Source: Saccharopolyspora phatthalungensis (lineage in GTDB: Bacteria > Actinomycetota > Actinomycetes > Mycobacteriales > Pseudonocardiaceae). Taken from it: a DNA stretch of 64,000 nt. The notes under the pieces were generated by a model. It saw only the letters and a list, made by a program, of their open reading frames with translations, searched no databases and was not told the DNA's origin. The translations under genes were made by a program, and so were the position numbers. The stretch's first letter is position 1. Each line of letters starts with the position of its first letter. Positions 49,076 through 58,978 of this stretch are shown here, piece by piece. The DNA lies in contig NZ_JACHIW010000001.1 of NCBI RefSeq assembly GCF_014203395.1, forward strand, positions 310,001 through 374,000, written 5' to 3'.

Positions 49076-49215
49076 CCCGTGCTCCCTTCGTCCTCCGGCG
49101 ACGCGGGCCATCCGCACCGCGTCGCCGATGATCTTGCGCTACTCGGTGTCGATGAGGCAACGAAGTCCGGGCCGTCTTGACACCGGATCGCATGACGGCG
49201 CATTGTTCGCAACCG

Positions 49216-49231
49216 ACTGGTTTAGACCGGA
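49216..49231. promoter_or_regulatory. dre-like operator (DasR-type site)
   Basis: ACTGGTTTAGACCGGA, close to the DasR-responsive-element consensus (A-C/G-TGGTCTAGACCA-C/G-T), a near-palindrome. It lies in the divergent region between the EIIB-EIIA genes and the GntR-EIIC genes, so one site could repress both transcripts until glucosamine-6-phosphate accumulates. Confidence 0.72.
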
Positions 49232-49359
49232 CAGTACCAACCGGCTGAGGCCGGAGAACAGCGCCGGACCCGCCGGAATTCGATCCGCCCATGTTCGACC
49301 CGGTGCCGGGTTCCCACAAGCACCGGATGTGGCGTCCGGCACGACCGATGGGAGACAGC

Positions 49360-50226
49360 TTGGCCGCACGGCGAACCGTGGACGGCAGTCCCCGCACCGA
49401 TGCGGCTTACGTGCTGCGGGACGGCCCGACGCCCAAGCACGCCCAGTTGCGGGAAATATTGCGCGAACTTGCCCGCGAAGAACTGTTGCCGGGCTCGCCG
49501 GTGCCGTCCGAACGCGACCTCGCCATGCGCTACGGCGTCTCCCGGCTGACCGTCCGCGAGGCGATTGGTCAGCTCGTCGCCGAGGGACTCCTGATGCGGG
49601 TCCGCGGCAGGGGCACCTTCACCACCCGGCCGCGGGTGAACTCCCAGCTGCACCTCGCCTCGTTCACCGAGGACATGCGCAGCCGCGGCATGCGGCCGGA
49701 GACGGTGCTGCTCGAAGCCGCCGAGGCGGTCCCACCGGCCAGCACCGCCGAGGCGCTCGGCCTCCGCCCCGACCAACCCGCGTACTGGCTGCAGCGGTTG
49801 CGCAAGGCCGACGGTGCGCCGATGGCCGTGGAACGCGGCTGGTATCACGCGGGCTTAGTGCCCGGCTTGCTCGACCACGACCTGACCGATTCCATTTACT
49901 CCCTGCTGGCCCGCAGCTACGAGGTGCGGCCGGAACGCGGCACGCAGACCGTGCTGGCCGAAGGCGCCGACGCCGAAACGGCGCGGCTGCTCGGGGTCCG
50001 CACCGGCAGCCCGGTCCTGATGTTCCGCCGGATCGCCACCGCGCAGGGCCGGGCCATCGAGGACATGACCTCCTGGTACCGCGGCGATCTGTACCAGGTG
50101 ACGATGCGGCTGGACCGCGATCCGAGCGGCCCCGGCCACCACGAACAGACCCGGCCGAACGGGCCGACCAGACGTGACTATCCCGCAAGACAACCCGGTG
50201 TCCGGGACACAGGAGGTAACCGATGA
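49360..50226 (+). CDS. dasR: GntR/HutC-family regulator (DasR-like)
   Basis: 288 residues from TTG 49360, chosen because GGGAG lies 5 bases upstream; ATG 49348 and ATG 49291 lack ribosome sites. The N-terminal winged helix-turn-helix (PVPSERDLAMRYGVSRLTVRE) is followed by a UTRA ligand-binding domain (RGMRPETVLLEAAEAVPPAS to LYQVTMRLDRDP). DasR-type regulators sense glucosamine-6-phosphate and control GlcNAc uptake. It overlaps the EIIC gene (ATGA), so regulator and transporter are co-translated, and a dre-like site is upstream. Confidence 0.87.
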   Translation: MAARRTVDGSPRTDAAYVLRDGPTPKHAQLREILRELAREELLPGSPVPSERDLAMRYGVSRLTVREAIGQLVAEGLLMRVRGRGTFTTRPRVNSQLHLASFTEDMRSRGMRPETVLLEAAEAVPPASTAEALGLRPDQPAYWLQRLRKADGAPMAVERGWYHAGLVPGLLDHDLTDSIYSLLARSYEVRPERGTQTVLAEGADAETARLLGVRTGSPVLMFRRIATAQGRAIEDMTSWYRGDLYQVTMRLDRDPSGPGHHEQTRPNGPTRRDYPARQPGVRDTGGNR

Positions 50227-51485
50227 GTGCCAGCGCCACCACGGCGATCGGCAACAGGAAGGGTTTCGCCCTGCTGCAACGGCTGGGCCGGAGTCTGATG
50301 CTGCCGATCGCGGTCCTGCCCGCCGCCGCACTGCTGTTGCGCCTCGGCCAGCCCGACCTGCTCGGCGCGGAAGGACTGGGGCACGGCCTGCCCTGGTTGC
50401 AGCCCGTAGCCGGGGTGATCGGTTCCGCCGGTAACGCCCTGTTCAACTACCTGCCGCTGCTGTTCGCCATCGGCGTCGCGATCGGCTTCGCCAAGAAGTC
50501 CGACGGCTCGACGGCGCTCGCCGGTGCCGTCGGCTACCTGGTGCTCTCCGGCGTGCTGTGGGAGATCACCGGCACCCAGGCGGACAAGGCGTTCAACAAG
50601 GGCCCGTACGGCGTGCTCGGCGGCATCATCGCCGGGCTGGCCGCGGCCTGGCTGTGGCAGCGGTACCACCGCGTCAAGCTGCCCGCCTACCTGGGCTTTT
50701 TCGGCGGGCGCCGGTTCGTGCCGATCATCACCGCCTTCGCGATGCTGATCGTCGGCGTGGTCTTGGGTCTGCTGTACCCGATCTTCGACGCGGTGCTGAC
50801 TGCCTTCAGCAACGCGGTCACCCAGAACGCGGTGCTCGGCGGCGGCATTTACGGGGTGGTCAACCGGTTGCTGGTGCCCTTCGGTCTGCACCACATCCCG
50901 AACAACGTGGTCTGGTTCCTCTTCGGGGATTACCACGGCGAGAAGGGCGACATTTCGCGGTTCTTCGCCGGTGACCCGACCGCGGGCACCTTCATGACCG
51001 GCTTCTTCCCGATCTTGATGTTCGGCCTGCCGGGCGCGGCGCTGGCCATCTGGCAGTGCGCGAAGCCCACGCAGCGCAAGATCGTCGGTGGCGTGATGTT
51101 TTCGGCGGCGCTCACCGCCTTCCTCACCGGTATCAGCGAGCCGCTGGAGTTCTCGTTCCTCTTCGTGGCCTGGCCGCTGTTCCTGATCCACGCGCTTCTC
51201 ACCGGCACGGCATTGGCGCTGACCAACGCGCTGGGCATCCACGCCGGGTTCGGGTTCTCCTCCGGCGCCATCGACTACGTGCTCAACTTCGGCATCTCGC
51301 AGCATTCGCTGTGGCTGATCCCGATCGGCCTGGTCTACGGGGTCATCTACTACTTCGTGTTCCGGTTCGCGATCACGAAGTGGCAGCTGCGCACCCCGGG
51401 CCGTGAGGAGGACGACACCGACACGGCCGAGGTATCCACGGATAATGCCGGTGGGAGCGTCAAACCGGACCCCGCGAAGCGCTGA
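50223..51485 (+). CDS. nagE: PTS EIIC permease, GlcNAc/glucose type
   Basis: 420 residues, EIIC only (no fused IIB or IIA). N-terminal LQRLGRSLMLPIAVLPAAAL, multiple membrane spans and the conserved GITEPLEF-like motif GISEPLEFSFLFVAWPL, with FGLHHIPNNVVWF. It moves the sugar while EIIB phosphorylates it. GlcNAc is the likeliest substrate from the DasR-like regulator and dre-like site; glucose is the alternative. HPr follows 51 bases later; no EI gene is in the window. Confidence 0.92.
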   Translation: MSASATTAIGNRKGFALLQRLGRSLMLPIAVLPAAALLLRLGQPDLLGAEGLGHGLPWLQPVAGVIGSAGNALFNYLPLLFAIGVAIGFAKKSDGSTALAGAVGYLVLSGVLWEITGTQADKAFNKGPYGVLGGIIAGLAAAWLWQRYHRVKLPAYLGFFGGRRFVPIITAFAMLIVGVVLGLLYPIFDAVLTAFSNAVTQNAVLGGGIYGVVNRLLVPFGLHHIPNNVVWFLFGDYHGEKGDISRFFAGDPTAGTFMTGFFPILMFGLPGAALAIWQCAKPTQRKIVGGVMFSAALTAFLTGISEPLEFSFLFVAWPLFLIHALLTGTALALTNALGIHAGFGFSSGAIDYVLNFGISQHSLWLIPIGLVYGVIYYFVFRFAITKWQLRTPGREEDDTDTAEVSTDNAGGSVKPDPAKR

Positions 51486-51536
51486 TCCCCGGCGATCGTT
51501 CCCCGAACCCCCGAATCCCCCGACGAATGGAGAACC

Positions 51537-51806
51537 ATGCTGGAGCGACGGGTAACCGTGGCGAGCAAAGTGGGGCTGCACGCGCGGCCGGCGGCCCTCG
51601 TGGCCAAGGCGGCGGCAGCGCAGCCCGTGCCGATCACGATCCGCAAGGACGACACGGATCCGGTGGCGGCGGGCAGCATCCTCGGCCTGATGACCTTGGG
51701 CGCGGCCCACGGCGACGAAGTGGTGCTCGCGGCCGAGGGCGACGGAGCGGAAGCGGCGCTGGACCACATCGCCCAGCTCGTCTCCTCGGACCTCGACAAC
51801 AACTGA
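51537..51806 (+). CDS. ptsH: Phosphocarrier protein HPr
   Basis: 89 residues, typical HPr. His15 is in SKVGLHARPAALVAKAAA and the Ser46 region is AGSILGLMTLGAAHGDEV. It carries phosphate from enzyme I to EIIA. Last gene of the PTS plus-strand unit; convergent with aroE (23 bases between stops). Confidence 0.95.
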   Translation: MLERRVTVASKVGLHARPAALVAKAAAAQPVPITIRKDDTDPVAAGSILGLMTLGAAHGDEVVLAAEGDGAEAALDHIAQLVSSDLDNN

Positions 51807-51829
51807 AACCGCTGAAACAGCGCGTCGTT

Positions 51830-52684
51830 TCAGAGCGGGAGCGGAAGCTCGTTGCCGGTGGCCGCCGCGAGTGCGTCGCGCATGGCCGCACGCGGCGCGG
51901 GGCGGCCGGTGAACTGCTCGACCTGGCCGAAGGCCTGGTGCAGCAGCATGTCCAGCCCGGTGGCGATCCGCCCGCCGGTGGCGGTGACCACCGTGGCCAG
52001 CGGCGTCGGCCACGGGTGGTAGACCACGTCCAGCACGCACTCGGCCTTCGCCAGTTGCGTCACCTGCGCGTCCAGCACCCCCGCCGGCAGCGTCGACACC
52101 ACGACGTCCGCCGCTGCCGCGACGTCCGCGAGCACGAGGCGGCTCAGGCGCTCGACGCGCACCCGCAGCCCGACGCGCTCGGCGGTCTCGGCTGCCTCGC
52201 GCGCTCGCGCGGGCTCGCGCACTGCGAGCGTCGCTTCGCTCAATCCGAGCTCCGCGAACGCCGCCAGGGTCGCGGCGGCGGTGCCGCCGGCTCCCAGAAT
52301 CAGCCCGCTGTGGCCGGTGGTGAATCCGCCCGCGCTGCGCAGCGCGCCGACGACTCCGTCGACATCGGTGCAGTCCGCAGCCCAACTCCCGTCGGCCCGG
52401 TGGACCAGGGTGTTGGCCGCTCCGACCGCGGCGGCGCGCTCGGTGACCTCGCTCGCCACGCTCAACGCCGCCCGCTTGCCAGGCATGGTCACCGACAGTC
52501 CGGCCCATTCCGGGCCGAGCCCGGCGACGAACTCGACGAGCCGGTCCGCGTCGGCCTCCACCCGCTCGTAACTCCAGCCGTGCAGACCCAGCGCCGCGTA
52601 GGCGGCGCCGTGCAGCACCGGGGACAGCGAGTGCTCGATCGGCGAACCGAGCACTGCTGCCCGTCGGTGCTCAGAACGCGCCAC
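51830..52684 (-). CDS. aroE: Shikimate dehydrogenase
   Basis: 284 residues from GTG 52684. Substrate-binding LGSPIEHSLSPVLHGAAY (Ser pair) and SVTMPGKRAALSVASEV (catalytic Lys); NADP-binding LILGAGGTAAATLAAFAELG; GLDMLLHQAFGQVEQFTG at the end. It reduces 3-dehydroshikimate. It overlaps mltG by 14 bases. The other aro genes lie 4 kb away because the PTS cluster and the peptidase gene intervene. Confidence 0.95.
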   Translation of the reverse strand: MARSEHRRAAVLGSPIEHSLSPVLHGAAYAALGLHGWSYERVEADADRLVEFVAGLGPEWAGLSVTMPGKRAALSVASEVTERAAAVGAANTLVHRADGSWAADCTDVDGVVGALRSAGGFTTGHSGLILGAGGTAAATLAAFAELGLSEATLAVREPARAREAAETAERVGLRVRVERLSRLVLADVAAAADVVVSTLPAGVLDAQVTQLAKAECVLDVVYHPWPTPLATVVTATGGRIATGLDMLLHQAFGQVEQFTGRPAPRAAMRDALAAATGNELPLPL

Positions 52685-53870
52685 GTGCCCGTGCCTCGTT
52701 GATGTAGGCCTCATGCTGCTGCGGCGTGTCCGCGAAGCAGGAAGTGCCGTCCGGGTAGCACTTCACGAAGTACTTCCAGCTTCCCTCGGCGGGCTTCTCC
52801 GCGGCCTGCAGCGCTTCCTTGCTGACCGCCGAGATCGGCGTCGGCGGCAGGCCGAAGTTCTGGTACGTGTTGTACGCGCCCGACCGGCTCCGGTCTTCGG
52901 GCTTGGTCAGCAGCGTCGGTTTGTCCAGCGGGTAGTTGATCGTGGAGTCCAGCCCCAGGTGCATGGACGGTGGGGCCAGCCGGTTGTAGATCACCCGCGA
53001 CACGTTCGGGAAGTCCTTCTCGATCGCCTCGCTCTGCGCCAGGGAGGCGATGGTGAGCACCTGGTACGGGCTGTACTGGGTGCCCTGGGCGGACTGCGGC
53101 AGCCCGGACACCTCAAGCGATGCCGCGGATCTGGTGACGACGTCGCGCAGCACGTTGTCCGCGCTCTCGCCCGGCTTCACGTCGTAGACACCGGGCATGA
53201 TGAGCCCTTCCAGCCGCCGCTTCGGCTCGGCCTTGGAAGCGTCCGCGATCGCCCACTGCGGAGCGCCGAGCCAGGCCAGGTCGGCGGTCGCGGCGATCCG
53301 GTGCATCTCCTCCGATGTGGTGCAGCTGGGGTTGGCCCCGGCGCAGGTCGCCTCGGCGAGCCGCGTCAGGATGCCGGGGGTGCGCCCGCCGTCGGGCGCC
53401 ACCTGGTCTTCCAGCCGCATGCCGCCGCGGATCTCCACCCGGCCGACCTTCGCGTCCGCCGACAGGATGTGCGCCACGGCGGCCTCGCCGGACATCTGGT
53501 TGCGCATCAGGTAGTAACCGGGCTGGATGCTGTTGATCTGCCGGTTCTGCTCGGCGGCCTTGGTGAACGCCTTGGTGCTGGCCACCACGTTCTTGTCGGC
53601 GAGGGTGCGGCCGATGGCGCTGACGGTGTCGCCGGGCTTGATCTCGATGACGGTCTCGCCGGTGCCCTCGCCCTCGTAGTTGTCGTAGGCGCCGATCTGC
53701 ATGATCTGGCTGGCGCCGTAAAGCACGCCGACGCCGACCAACAGCATCACGAAGACGGCCGCCACCGCGGTCACGATCCGTCGTCTTTTGCGGCGGCGGA
53801 ATCGCTCCGGATCCGGTGCACGCCGCGTCTCGCCCGGCTCGTCCGTGAACAGTCCGAGATCGTCAGTCAC
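52671..53870 (-). CDS. mltG: Endolytic peptidoglycan transglycosylase MltG
   Basis: 399 residues from GTG 53870 (GAGAGGAA upstream). An Arg/Lys-rich cytoplasmic N-terminus and one membrane span ([21 protein letters not shown]) are followed by a LysM-like part ([16 protein letters not shown]) and the YceG catalytic domain, with the active-site Glu in [16 protein letters not shown] and the GLPPTPIS motif. It cuts growing glycan strands to set their length. GTGA overlap with ruvX. Confidence 0.94.
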   Translation of the reverse strand: MTDDLGLFTDEPGETRRAPDPERFRRRKRRRIVTAVAAVFVMLLVGVGVLYGASQIMQIGAYDNYEGEGTGETVIEIKPGDTVSAIGRTLADKNVVASTKAFTKAAEQNRQINSIQPGYYLMRNQMSGEAAVAHILSADAKVGRVEIRGGMRLEDQVAPDGGRTPGILTRLAEATCAGANPSCTTSEEMHRIAATADLAWLGAPQWAIADASKAEPKRRLEGLIMPGVYDVKPGESADNVLRDVVTRSAASLEVSGLPQSAQGTQYSPYQVLTIASLAQSEAIEKDFPNVSRVIYNRLAPPSMHLGLDSTINYPLDKPTLLTKPEDRSRSGAYNTYQNFGLPPTPISAVSKEALQAAEKPAEGSWKYFVKCYPDGTSCFADTPQQHEAYINEARARGAF

Positions 53871-54343
53871 GAAAGTTCCTCTCGTGTCGTCTGCCCCCGG
53901 CCGTCCAACCACGCCTGCAGGATTTCCACGGCCGCCGCCTGATCGACCACGGCGCGCTGCTTTTTACCCCGCACGCCGCGTTGCGACAACATCCGGCTGG
54001 CCGTCACGGTGGTCAGTCGCTCGTCGGCGAACCGCACCGGCACCGGTGCGATCCGTTCCGCGAGCGCCGCCCCGTATGCCTGGGCCGTTTCCGCTGCAGT
54101 TCCGTGCCGGCCCGCCAACGTCTTGGGCAGGCCGACCACGACTTCCACCACCTCGTGCTCGGCGACGAGCTCGGCCAGCTGACCGAGGTCGCGGCCTCCG
54201 GCGGCGTCCCGCTGCAAGGTGATCAGCGGGGTCGCCAGCATCGGAGCGGGGTCGCTGAGTGCGACGCCGACCCGGACCGCACCCACGTCGACACCCAGCC
54301 GACGCCCCGGTCCGGGATCCGCTTGCCGCCGATGCTCGGTCAC
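53867..54343 (-). CDS. ruvX: Holliday junction resolvase-like protein (YqgF/RuvX)
   Basis: 158 residues, RNase H-like fold: [16 protein letters not shown] (first catalytic Asp), [17 protein letters not shown] and the last Asp in [12 protein letters not shown]. Proposed to act on Holliday junctions or in 16S rRNA processing. It overlaps alaS by 4 bases in the conserved alaS-ruvX-mltG-aroE order. Confidence 0.94.
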   Translation of the reverse strand: MTEHRRQADPGPGRRLGVDVGAVRVGVALSDPAPMLATPLITLQRDAAGGRDLGQLAELVAEHEVVEVVVGLPKTLAGRHGTAAETAQAYGAALAERIAPVPVRFADERLTTVTASRMLSQRGVRGKKQRAVVDQAAAVEILQAWLDGRGQTTREELS

Positions 54344-57012
54344 CCGCCAGCCACCACCTGGTCCAGCGTCTTGCGCAGCGCCCCGATCGCGGCGCTGATG
54401 CCCGCCGGGTTCGAGCCGCCGCCCTGCGCCATGTCCGGCTTGCCGCCGCCGCGACCGCCGACCTCGCCCGCGAAGCCGGGCACCAGCTTGCCCGCCGCGA
54501 CGCCCTTGTCCCGGGCGGCGTCGTTGACGCCGACCACGAAGCTGACCTTGCCCTCGTCCGCGGAGAACAGCGCCACCACGGAGGGGCGGGACCCGAGCCG
54601 GCCCCGGATCTCACCGGCCAGCGCGCGCAGCGCATTGCCGTCCACGCCGTCCGGCACCTGCTCGGCGACCAGCGTCACGCCGTGCACGTCGGCGCCCTTG
54701 TCGGCGAGTTCGCCCGCGGACTGTAGAACCTGGGCGATGCGCAGCTGCTGTAGTTCCTTCTCCGCGCTGCGCAGCCGGGACACGACGCCCTGGATCCGTT
54801 CCGGCAGCTCCTCGGCTGGCACCTTGAACTGCTCGGCGAGCTGGCTGACCAGCAGGTGCTCCTTGCTGATGTGGCGCATCGCGTCCATGCCCACCAGCGC
54901 TTCGACGCGGTGCACGCCGGAGCCGACCGAGGAGTCGGCGACCAGCTTGACCACGCCGAGGCGGCCGATGCTCGGCACGTGGGTGCCGCCGCACAGTTCC
55001 CGGGAATAGTCGCCCATGTCGACGACCCGGACCTGGTCGCCGTACTTCTCGCCGAACAGCGCGATCGCGCCGAGCTCCATCGCCCGGTCCATCGTCGTGG
55101 TGTAGGCCCGCACCTCGACGTCGCTCTGCAGGTAGTCGTTGACCTCTTCCTCGACGCCGGTTAGCACGCCTGCCGACACCGTCGACGGGGCGGTGAAGTC
55201 GAAGCGCATCCGGCCCGGCGAGTTCAGCGAACCGGCCTGCGCGGCGCGCTTGCCGTAAGCGCTGCGCACGGCCGCGTGCACCAGGTGGGTGGCGGAGTGC
55301 GAGCGTTCAATCGCGTGGCGGCGCGCGACGTCAACCGAGGCCTCCAGCGTGGTGTCCACGCCGAGTTCGCCCTCGACGACCCTGGCGCGGTGCACGAACA
55401 GGCCCGGCACGGCACGCTGCACGTCCTGCACCTCGACGGCCACCCCGGGACCGACCAGCCGACCGGTGTCGGCGATCTGCCCACCGCCCTCGGCGTAGAA
55501 CGGGGTGCGGTCGAGCACCAGCTCGACCTCGGTGCCCGCCGCGGCGGACTTCGCCGGCTGCCCGTCCACCAGCAGGCCCAGCACCCGGCTGTGCGACCGC
55601 AGGTCGGTGTAACCGATGAAATCGGTGGTGCCGTGCTGGTCCAGCAGCGTCCGGTAGGTCGACAGATCGCCGTGCCCGGTCTTGCGGGATTTCGCGTCTT
55701 CCTTGGCCCGGCGGCGCTGCTCGGCCATCAGGTTCCGGAAGCCCTGCTCGTCAACGGTTAGCCCCTGCTCGGACGCCATCTCCAGGGTCAGGTCGATCGG
55801 GAAGCCGTAAGTGTCGTGCAGCTGGAAGGCCTTGGCCCCGGCAAGCTGCTTGCCGCCGGCCCGCTTGGTGTCGGCCACCGCCATGTCGAAGATCTTCGAA
55901 CCTGCGGTCAGGGTGGCCAGGAAGGCGTCTTCCTCGTTGCGCATCACCGAGTCGATGCGGTCGAACTCGGTGACCAGCTCCGGGTAGCTCGGCGCCATCG
56001 CGTCGCGCACGACCTTGCTGAACTCGCCGAGCACCGGCTCCTGCACGCCCAGCAGCCGGGTGGAGCGGATGATCCGGCGCAGCAGCCGCCGCAGCACGTA
56101 GCCGCGCGCCTCGTTGCCGGGGGTAACGCCGTCGCCGACCAACATCACACCGGAGCGGGCGTGGTCGGCGATGACGCGGAACCGCACGTCGTCTTCGTGG
56201 TTCGCGCCGTAGCGGCGGCCGGAGAGCTCCTCGGCCTTGGCGATCACGGGGCGGACCAGATCGGTCTCGTAGACGTTCTCCACGCCCTGCAGCAGGCACG
56301 CGACCCGCTCGACGCCCATGCCGGTGTCGATGTTCTTGGTCGGCAGCTCGCCGATCGGCGGGTGGCCTTCCTTCGGCGCCAGCTCACCCCTGATGTCCTG
56401 CATGAACACCAGGTTCCAGATCTCGATGTAGCGGTCCTCGTCGACGATCGGGCCGCCCTCGCGGCCGTACTTGGGGCCGCGGTCGTAGTAGATCTCCGAG
56501 CACGGGCCGCCCGGGCCGGGCACGCCCATGTCCCAGTAGTTGTCCTTGGCGTCGCGGGCCTGGATCCGCTCCGGCGAGATGCCGGTGACCTGCCGCCACA
56601 GGCCGGCCGCCTCGGCGTCGTTCTCGAAGACGGTGACCCACAGCCGGCCCGGGTCCATGCCGTAGCCGCCCTCGGACTGCGACCTGGTGATCAGGTCCCA
56701 GGCGTAGTCCATGGCGCCTTCTTTGAAGTAGTCGCCGAAGGAGAAGTTGCCGGCCATCTGAAAGAACGTGTTGTGCCGGGTGGTCTTGCCGACCTCGTCG
56801 ATGTCGCCGGTGCGCACGCACTTCTGGATGCTGGTCGCCCGCGGGTACGGCGCCGGGGCCTCGCCCAGGAAGTAGGGCTTGAACTGCACCATGCCGGCGT
56901 TGACGAACAGCAGGGTCGGGTCGTCCAGGATCAGCGACGCGCTGGGCACGACGGTGTGGCCGCGGCCGCGGAAGTGCTCGATGAAGCGGTTGTTGATCTC
57001 GTGGGTCTGCAC
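54340..57012 (-). CDS. alaS: Alanine-tRNA ligase
   Basis: 890 residues from GTG 57012 (the family begins with this Q-T-H-E-I-x2-x-F pattern; an in-frame extension upstream is not conserved). The aminoacylation domain has [20 protein letters not shown] and [15 protein letters not shown]. The editing domain has the zinc ligands [12 protein letters not shown] and ELCGGTHV; C-terminal coiled-coil and C-Ala domain with [15 protein letters not shown]. Full length and apparently active. Confidence 0.97.
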   Translation of the reverse strand: MQTHEINNRFIEHFRGRGHTVVPSASLILDDPTLLFVNAGMVQFKPYFLGEAPAPYPRATSIQKCVRTGDIDEVGKTTRHNTFFQMAGNFSFGDYFKEGAMDYAWDLITRSQSEGGYGMDPGRLWVTVFENDAEAAGLWRQVTGISPERIQARDAKDNYWDMGVPGPGGPCSEIYYDRGPKYGREGGPIVDEDRYIEIWNLVFMQDIRGELAPKEGHPPIGELPTKNIDTGMGVERVACLLQGVENVYETDLVRPVIAKAEELSGRRYGANHEDDVRFRVIADHARSGVMLVGDGVTPGNEARGYVLRRLLRRIIRSTRLLGVQEPVLGEFSKVVRDAMAPSYPELVTEFDRIDSVMRNEEDAFLATLTAGSKIFDMAVADTKRAGGKQLAGAKAFQLHDTYGFPIDLTLEMASEQGLTVDEQGFRNLMAEQRRRAKEDAKSRKTGHGDLSTYRTLLDQHGTTDFIGYTDLRSHSRVLGLLVDGQPAKSAAAGTEVELVLDRTPFYAEGGGQIADTGRLVGPGVAVEVQDVQRAVPGLFVHRARVVEGELGVDTTLEASVDVARRHAIERSHSATHLVHAAVRSAYGKRAAQAGSLNSPGRMRFDFTAPSTVSAGVLTGVEEEVNDYLQSDVEVRAYTTTMDRAMELGAIALFGEKYGDQVRVVDMGDYSRELCGGTHVPSIGRLGVVKLVADSSVGSGVHRVEALVGMDAMRHISKEHLLVSQLAEQFKVPAEELPERIQGVVSRLRSAEKELQQLRIAQVLQSAGELADKGADVHGVTLVAEQVPDGVDGNALRALAGEIRGRLGSRPSVVALFSADEGKVSFVVGVNDAARDKGVAAGKLVPGFAGEVGGRGGGKPDMAQGGGSNPAGISAAIGALRKTLDQVVAGG

Positions 57013-57088
57013 GATGAGTCCTCGGTAGTTCAGATGGCGGACAGGCTTTCGGGTGTCGGCGAGCGGCTGGCGGCGCGAAGCGCCGGCG

Positions 57089-57400
57089 TCAGCGGCCCGC
57101 CCGGCGAGCTCGCCGACCGTTGGCCGCGCCCTCTTCGGAGGCCACGTCGATCCGGCGGAACTGCACCGTGTCGGCTGCGCTGCCGCGCTCGACCACGTCG
57201 TGCAGTTCCTGCTCCCGCTCCTGCATGCCCGCACGCACCTCGGCACCGAACGAGCCGACGGCCCCGGCCAGTTCCCGGACCGCGCCGCCCAGCTGCTCGG
57301 CTATGCCGCTCGGGGTCGCCTTCCGGGTGGTCTCGTTGAGCTTGCGCGTCAACGCGACCCCGGCCACGATCCCGGCGCCGAACCAGAACAGGCGCCTCAC
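57089..57400 (-). CDS. DUF6167-like small membrane protein
   Basis: 103 residues from GTG 57400, overlapping the upstream gene's stop (GTGA). One N-terminal membrane span (RRLFWFGAGIVAGVALTRKL) and a long cytosolic helix (VRELAGAVGSFGAEVRAGMQ, then EREQELHDVV). A protein of this kind regularly sits between a DUF948 gene and alaS in actinobacteria. Role unknown. Confidence 0.82.
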   Translation of the reverse strand: MRRLFWFGAGIVAGVALTRKLNETTRKATPSGIAEQLGGAVRELAGAVGSFGAEVRAGMQEREQELHDVVERGSAADTVQFRRIDVASEEGAANGRRARRAGR

Positions 57401-57804
57401 TTGCGCCCCCCTTTGCCCTTGCGGCGGAAGTGCCGGCCCGCGGGCTCCTGCTTCCGCCTCCGGCGGGCCCGCAGCGCCTTGCTGACCCCGTAGGAGAAGG
57501 CCGCCGTCTTCACCAACGGGCCACCCAGTGTAGCCGTGAACAGCGAGGACAACGCCGAGACGTTGCCGCTGATGGTCTTCGCGTTGGCGGTGATGCCGTC
57601 GACCCGTTCCAGCTGGGTGTTGACGTGGGTGATGGTGGAGTTCGCGCCGGTGAACAGCGGATCGGAGTTCTCGTGCGCCTTGCGGATCGCGATGGTCGCC
57701 TCGTCCAGGGTGCGGCCGAGCTTGATCAGCGGGATCGCCAGCAGCACGACCAGCAGCACGAACGCTCCGGCGGCGATCAGCGCGGCGATCTGCGTGGGCG
57801 TCAC
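57397..57804 (-). CDS. DUF948 membrane protein
   Basis: 135 residues. N-terminal span (IAALIAAGAFVLLVVLLAIP), then a heptad-like helical region (about 30-100: RTLDEATIAIRKAHENSDPL, THVNTQLERVDGITANAKT) and a very basic C-terminus (RARRRRKQEPAGRHFRRKGK). The layout matches DUF948, related to methyl-accepting-like helical membrane proteins. It probably works with its coupled neighbour. Confidence 0.87.
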   Translation of the reverse strand: MTPTQIAALIAAGAFVLLVVLLAIPLIKLGRTLDEATIAIRKAHENSDPLFTGANSTITHVNTQLERVDGITANAKTISGNVSALSSLFTATLGGPLVKTAAFSYGVSKALRARRRRKQEPAGRHFRRKGKGGRK

Positions 57805-57835
57805 GTGCCCTCCCGAATTTCCACGTCATGTCCGT

Positions 57836-57858
57836 AGGCCGGGGCTTGGCCCCGGCCT
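57836..57858 (-). terminator. Hairpin terminator candidate after the hydroxyacid dehydrogenase gene
   Basis: AGGCCGGGGC (57836-57845) and GCCCCGGCCT (57849-57858), 10-base-pair GC-rich stem with a 3-base loop, 98 bases past the dehydrogenase stop and 32 bases before the DUF948 start. No U-tract. Confidence 0.55.
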
Positions 57859-57955
57859 GTTGATCGAGCGTCAGGTTACCGGGGCCGTACCCGGACATCC
57901 GCACCCGGTCGAAGCCGACACGGCCACTGTTCACCCGCCCGTCACCTCGGTCGGG

Positions 57956-58921
57956 TTATCGGTGGACGGGATTCGGCGGCTCGTGCCCGGCGAGGATCTC
58001 GGCGACGTTGCGGGCGGCGAGCTCGGCCATCGCCGTGCGGGTTTCGGTGGTCGCCGAGCCAAGGTGCGGGGCCACCACGACGTTGTCGAGGTCCAGCAGG
58101 GCCGGTTCCACCTCCGGCTCGTGTTCGAAGACGTCCAGGGCCGCGCCGCCGATTCGGCCTTCCCGGAGCGCCTTGGCCAGCGCCTGTTCGTCGACCACCG
58201 GGCCGCGGCTGGTGTTGACCAGCACCGCGGTGGGCTTCATCGTCGCGAGCGCCGCTTCGTCGATAAGGTGCCGGGTCTGCTCGGTCAGCGGGCAGTGCAG
58301 GGACACCACGTCGGCGGTGCGCAGCAGCTCGTCCTGGGACAGGAAACGGGCGTCGAGCTCGGCTTCCACCTCGGCTGCGGCCCGGCGGCGGCCGGTGTAG
58401 GCGATGTTCATCCCGAACGCGCGGGCCCGCCTGGCCACGACCTGCCCGATGTCGCCGAGTCCGACGATGCCGAGGATCTTGTTCTGCAGCCCGGTGCCGA
58501 GCATGAAGTCCAGGTGGAAGGTCCACGGCCGGCGGGCCCGCAGCAGCCGTTCGCCCTCACCGAGCCGTCGGGTGACCATGAGCAGCAACCCGAGGGCCAG
58601 GTCGGCCGTCGCGTCGACCAGCACACCCGGCGTGTTGGTGACGATGACGCCCCGCTCGGTCACCGCCGGAACGTCGATGTTGTCGTAGCCGACCGCAACG
58701 TTGGCCACCACCTCCAGCTGCGGGCCGGCGGCCGCGACCAGGTCGGCATCGACCCGGTCGTGCAGCATCGTCACGATCGCGTGCGCGCCGCGCACCGCCT
58801 CGTGCAATTCGGGCACGGTCAGCGGCCGGTCCTGCGGGCAGACGTGCACTTTCCCGGCCTGGCGCAGCACGTCTAACGCCGGCTCCGGCACCGCCCGGCT
58901 GACCACGATCCGCTTGTCCAC
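57956..58921 (-). CDS. D-2-hydroxyacid dehydrogenase (glyoxylate/hydroxypyruvate reductase type)
   Basis: 321 residues from GTG 58921 (GAGGAGG 8 bases upstream). NAD(P)-binding GIVGLGDIGQVVARRA, catalytic Arg in LVNTSRGPVVDE, Glu in DVFEHEPEVEP and His in VVAPHLGSATTETR. The VAVGYDNIDVPA and GVIVTNTPGVL blocks resemble glyoxylate reductases. The exact 2-oxoacid cannot be told from sequence. Confidence 0.92.
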   Translation of the reverse strand: MDKRIVVSRAVPEPALDVLRQAGKVHVCPQDRPLTVPELHEAVRGAHAIVTMLHDRVDADLVAAAGPQLEVVANVAVGYDNIDVPAVTERGVIVTNTPGVLVDATADLALGLLLMVTRRLGEGERLLRARRPWTFHLDFMLGTGLQNKILGIVGLGDIGQVVARRARAFGMNIAYTGRRRAAAEVEAELDARFLSQDELLRTADVVSLHCPLTEQTRHLIDEAALATMKPTAVLVNTSRGPVVDEQALAKALREGRIGGAALDVFEHEPEVEPALLDLDNVVVAPHLGSATTETRTAMAELAARNVAEILAGHEPPNPVHR

Positions 58922-58978
58922 CAACAACCTCCTCGCGACGAAATCCCCGCCGGAATCTACCCGCAACCCGCGGGCCGG

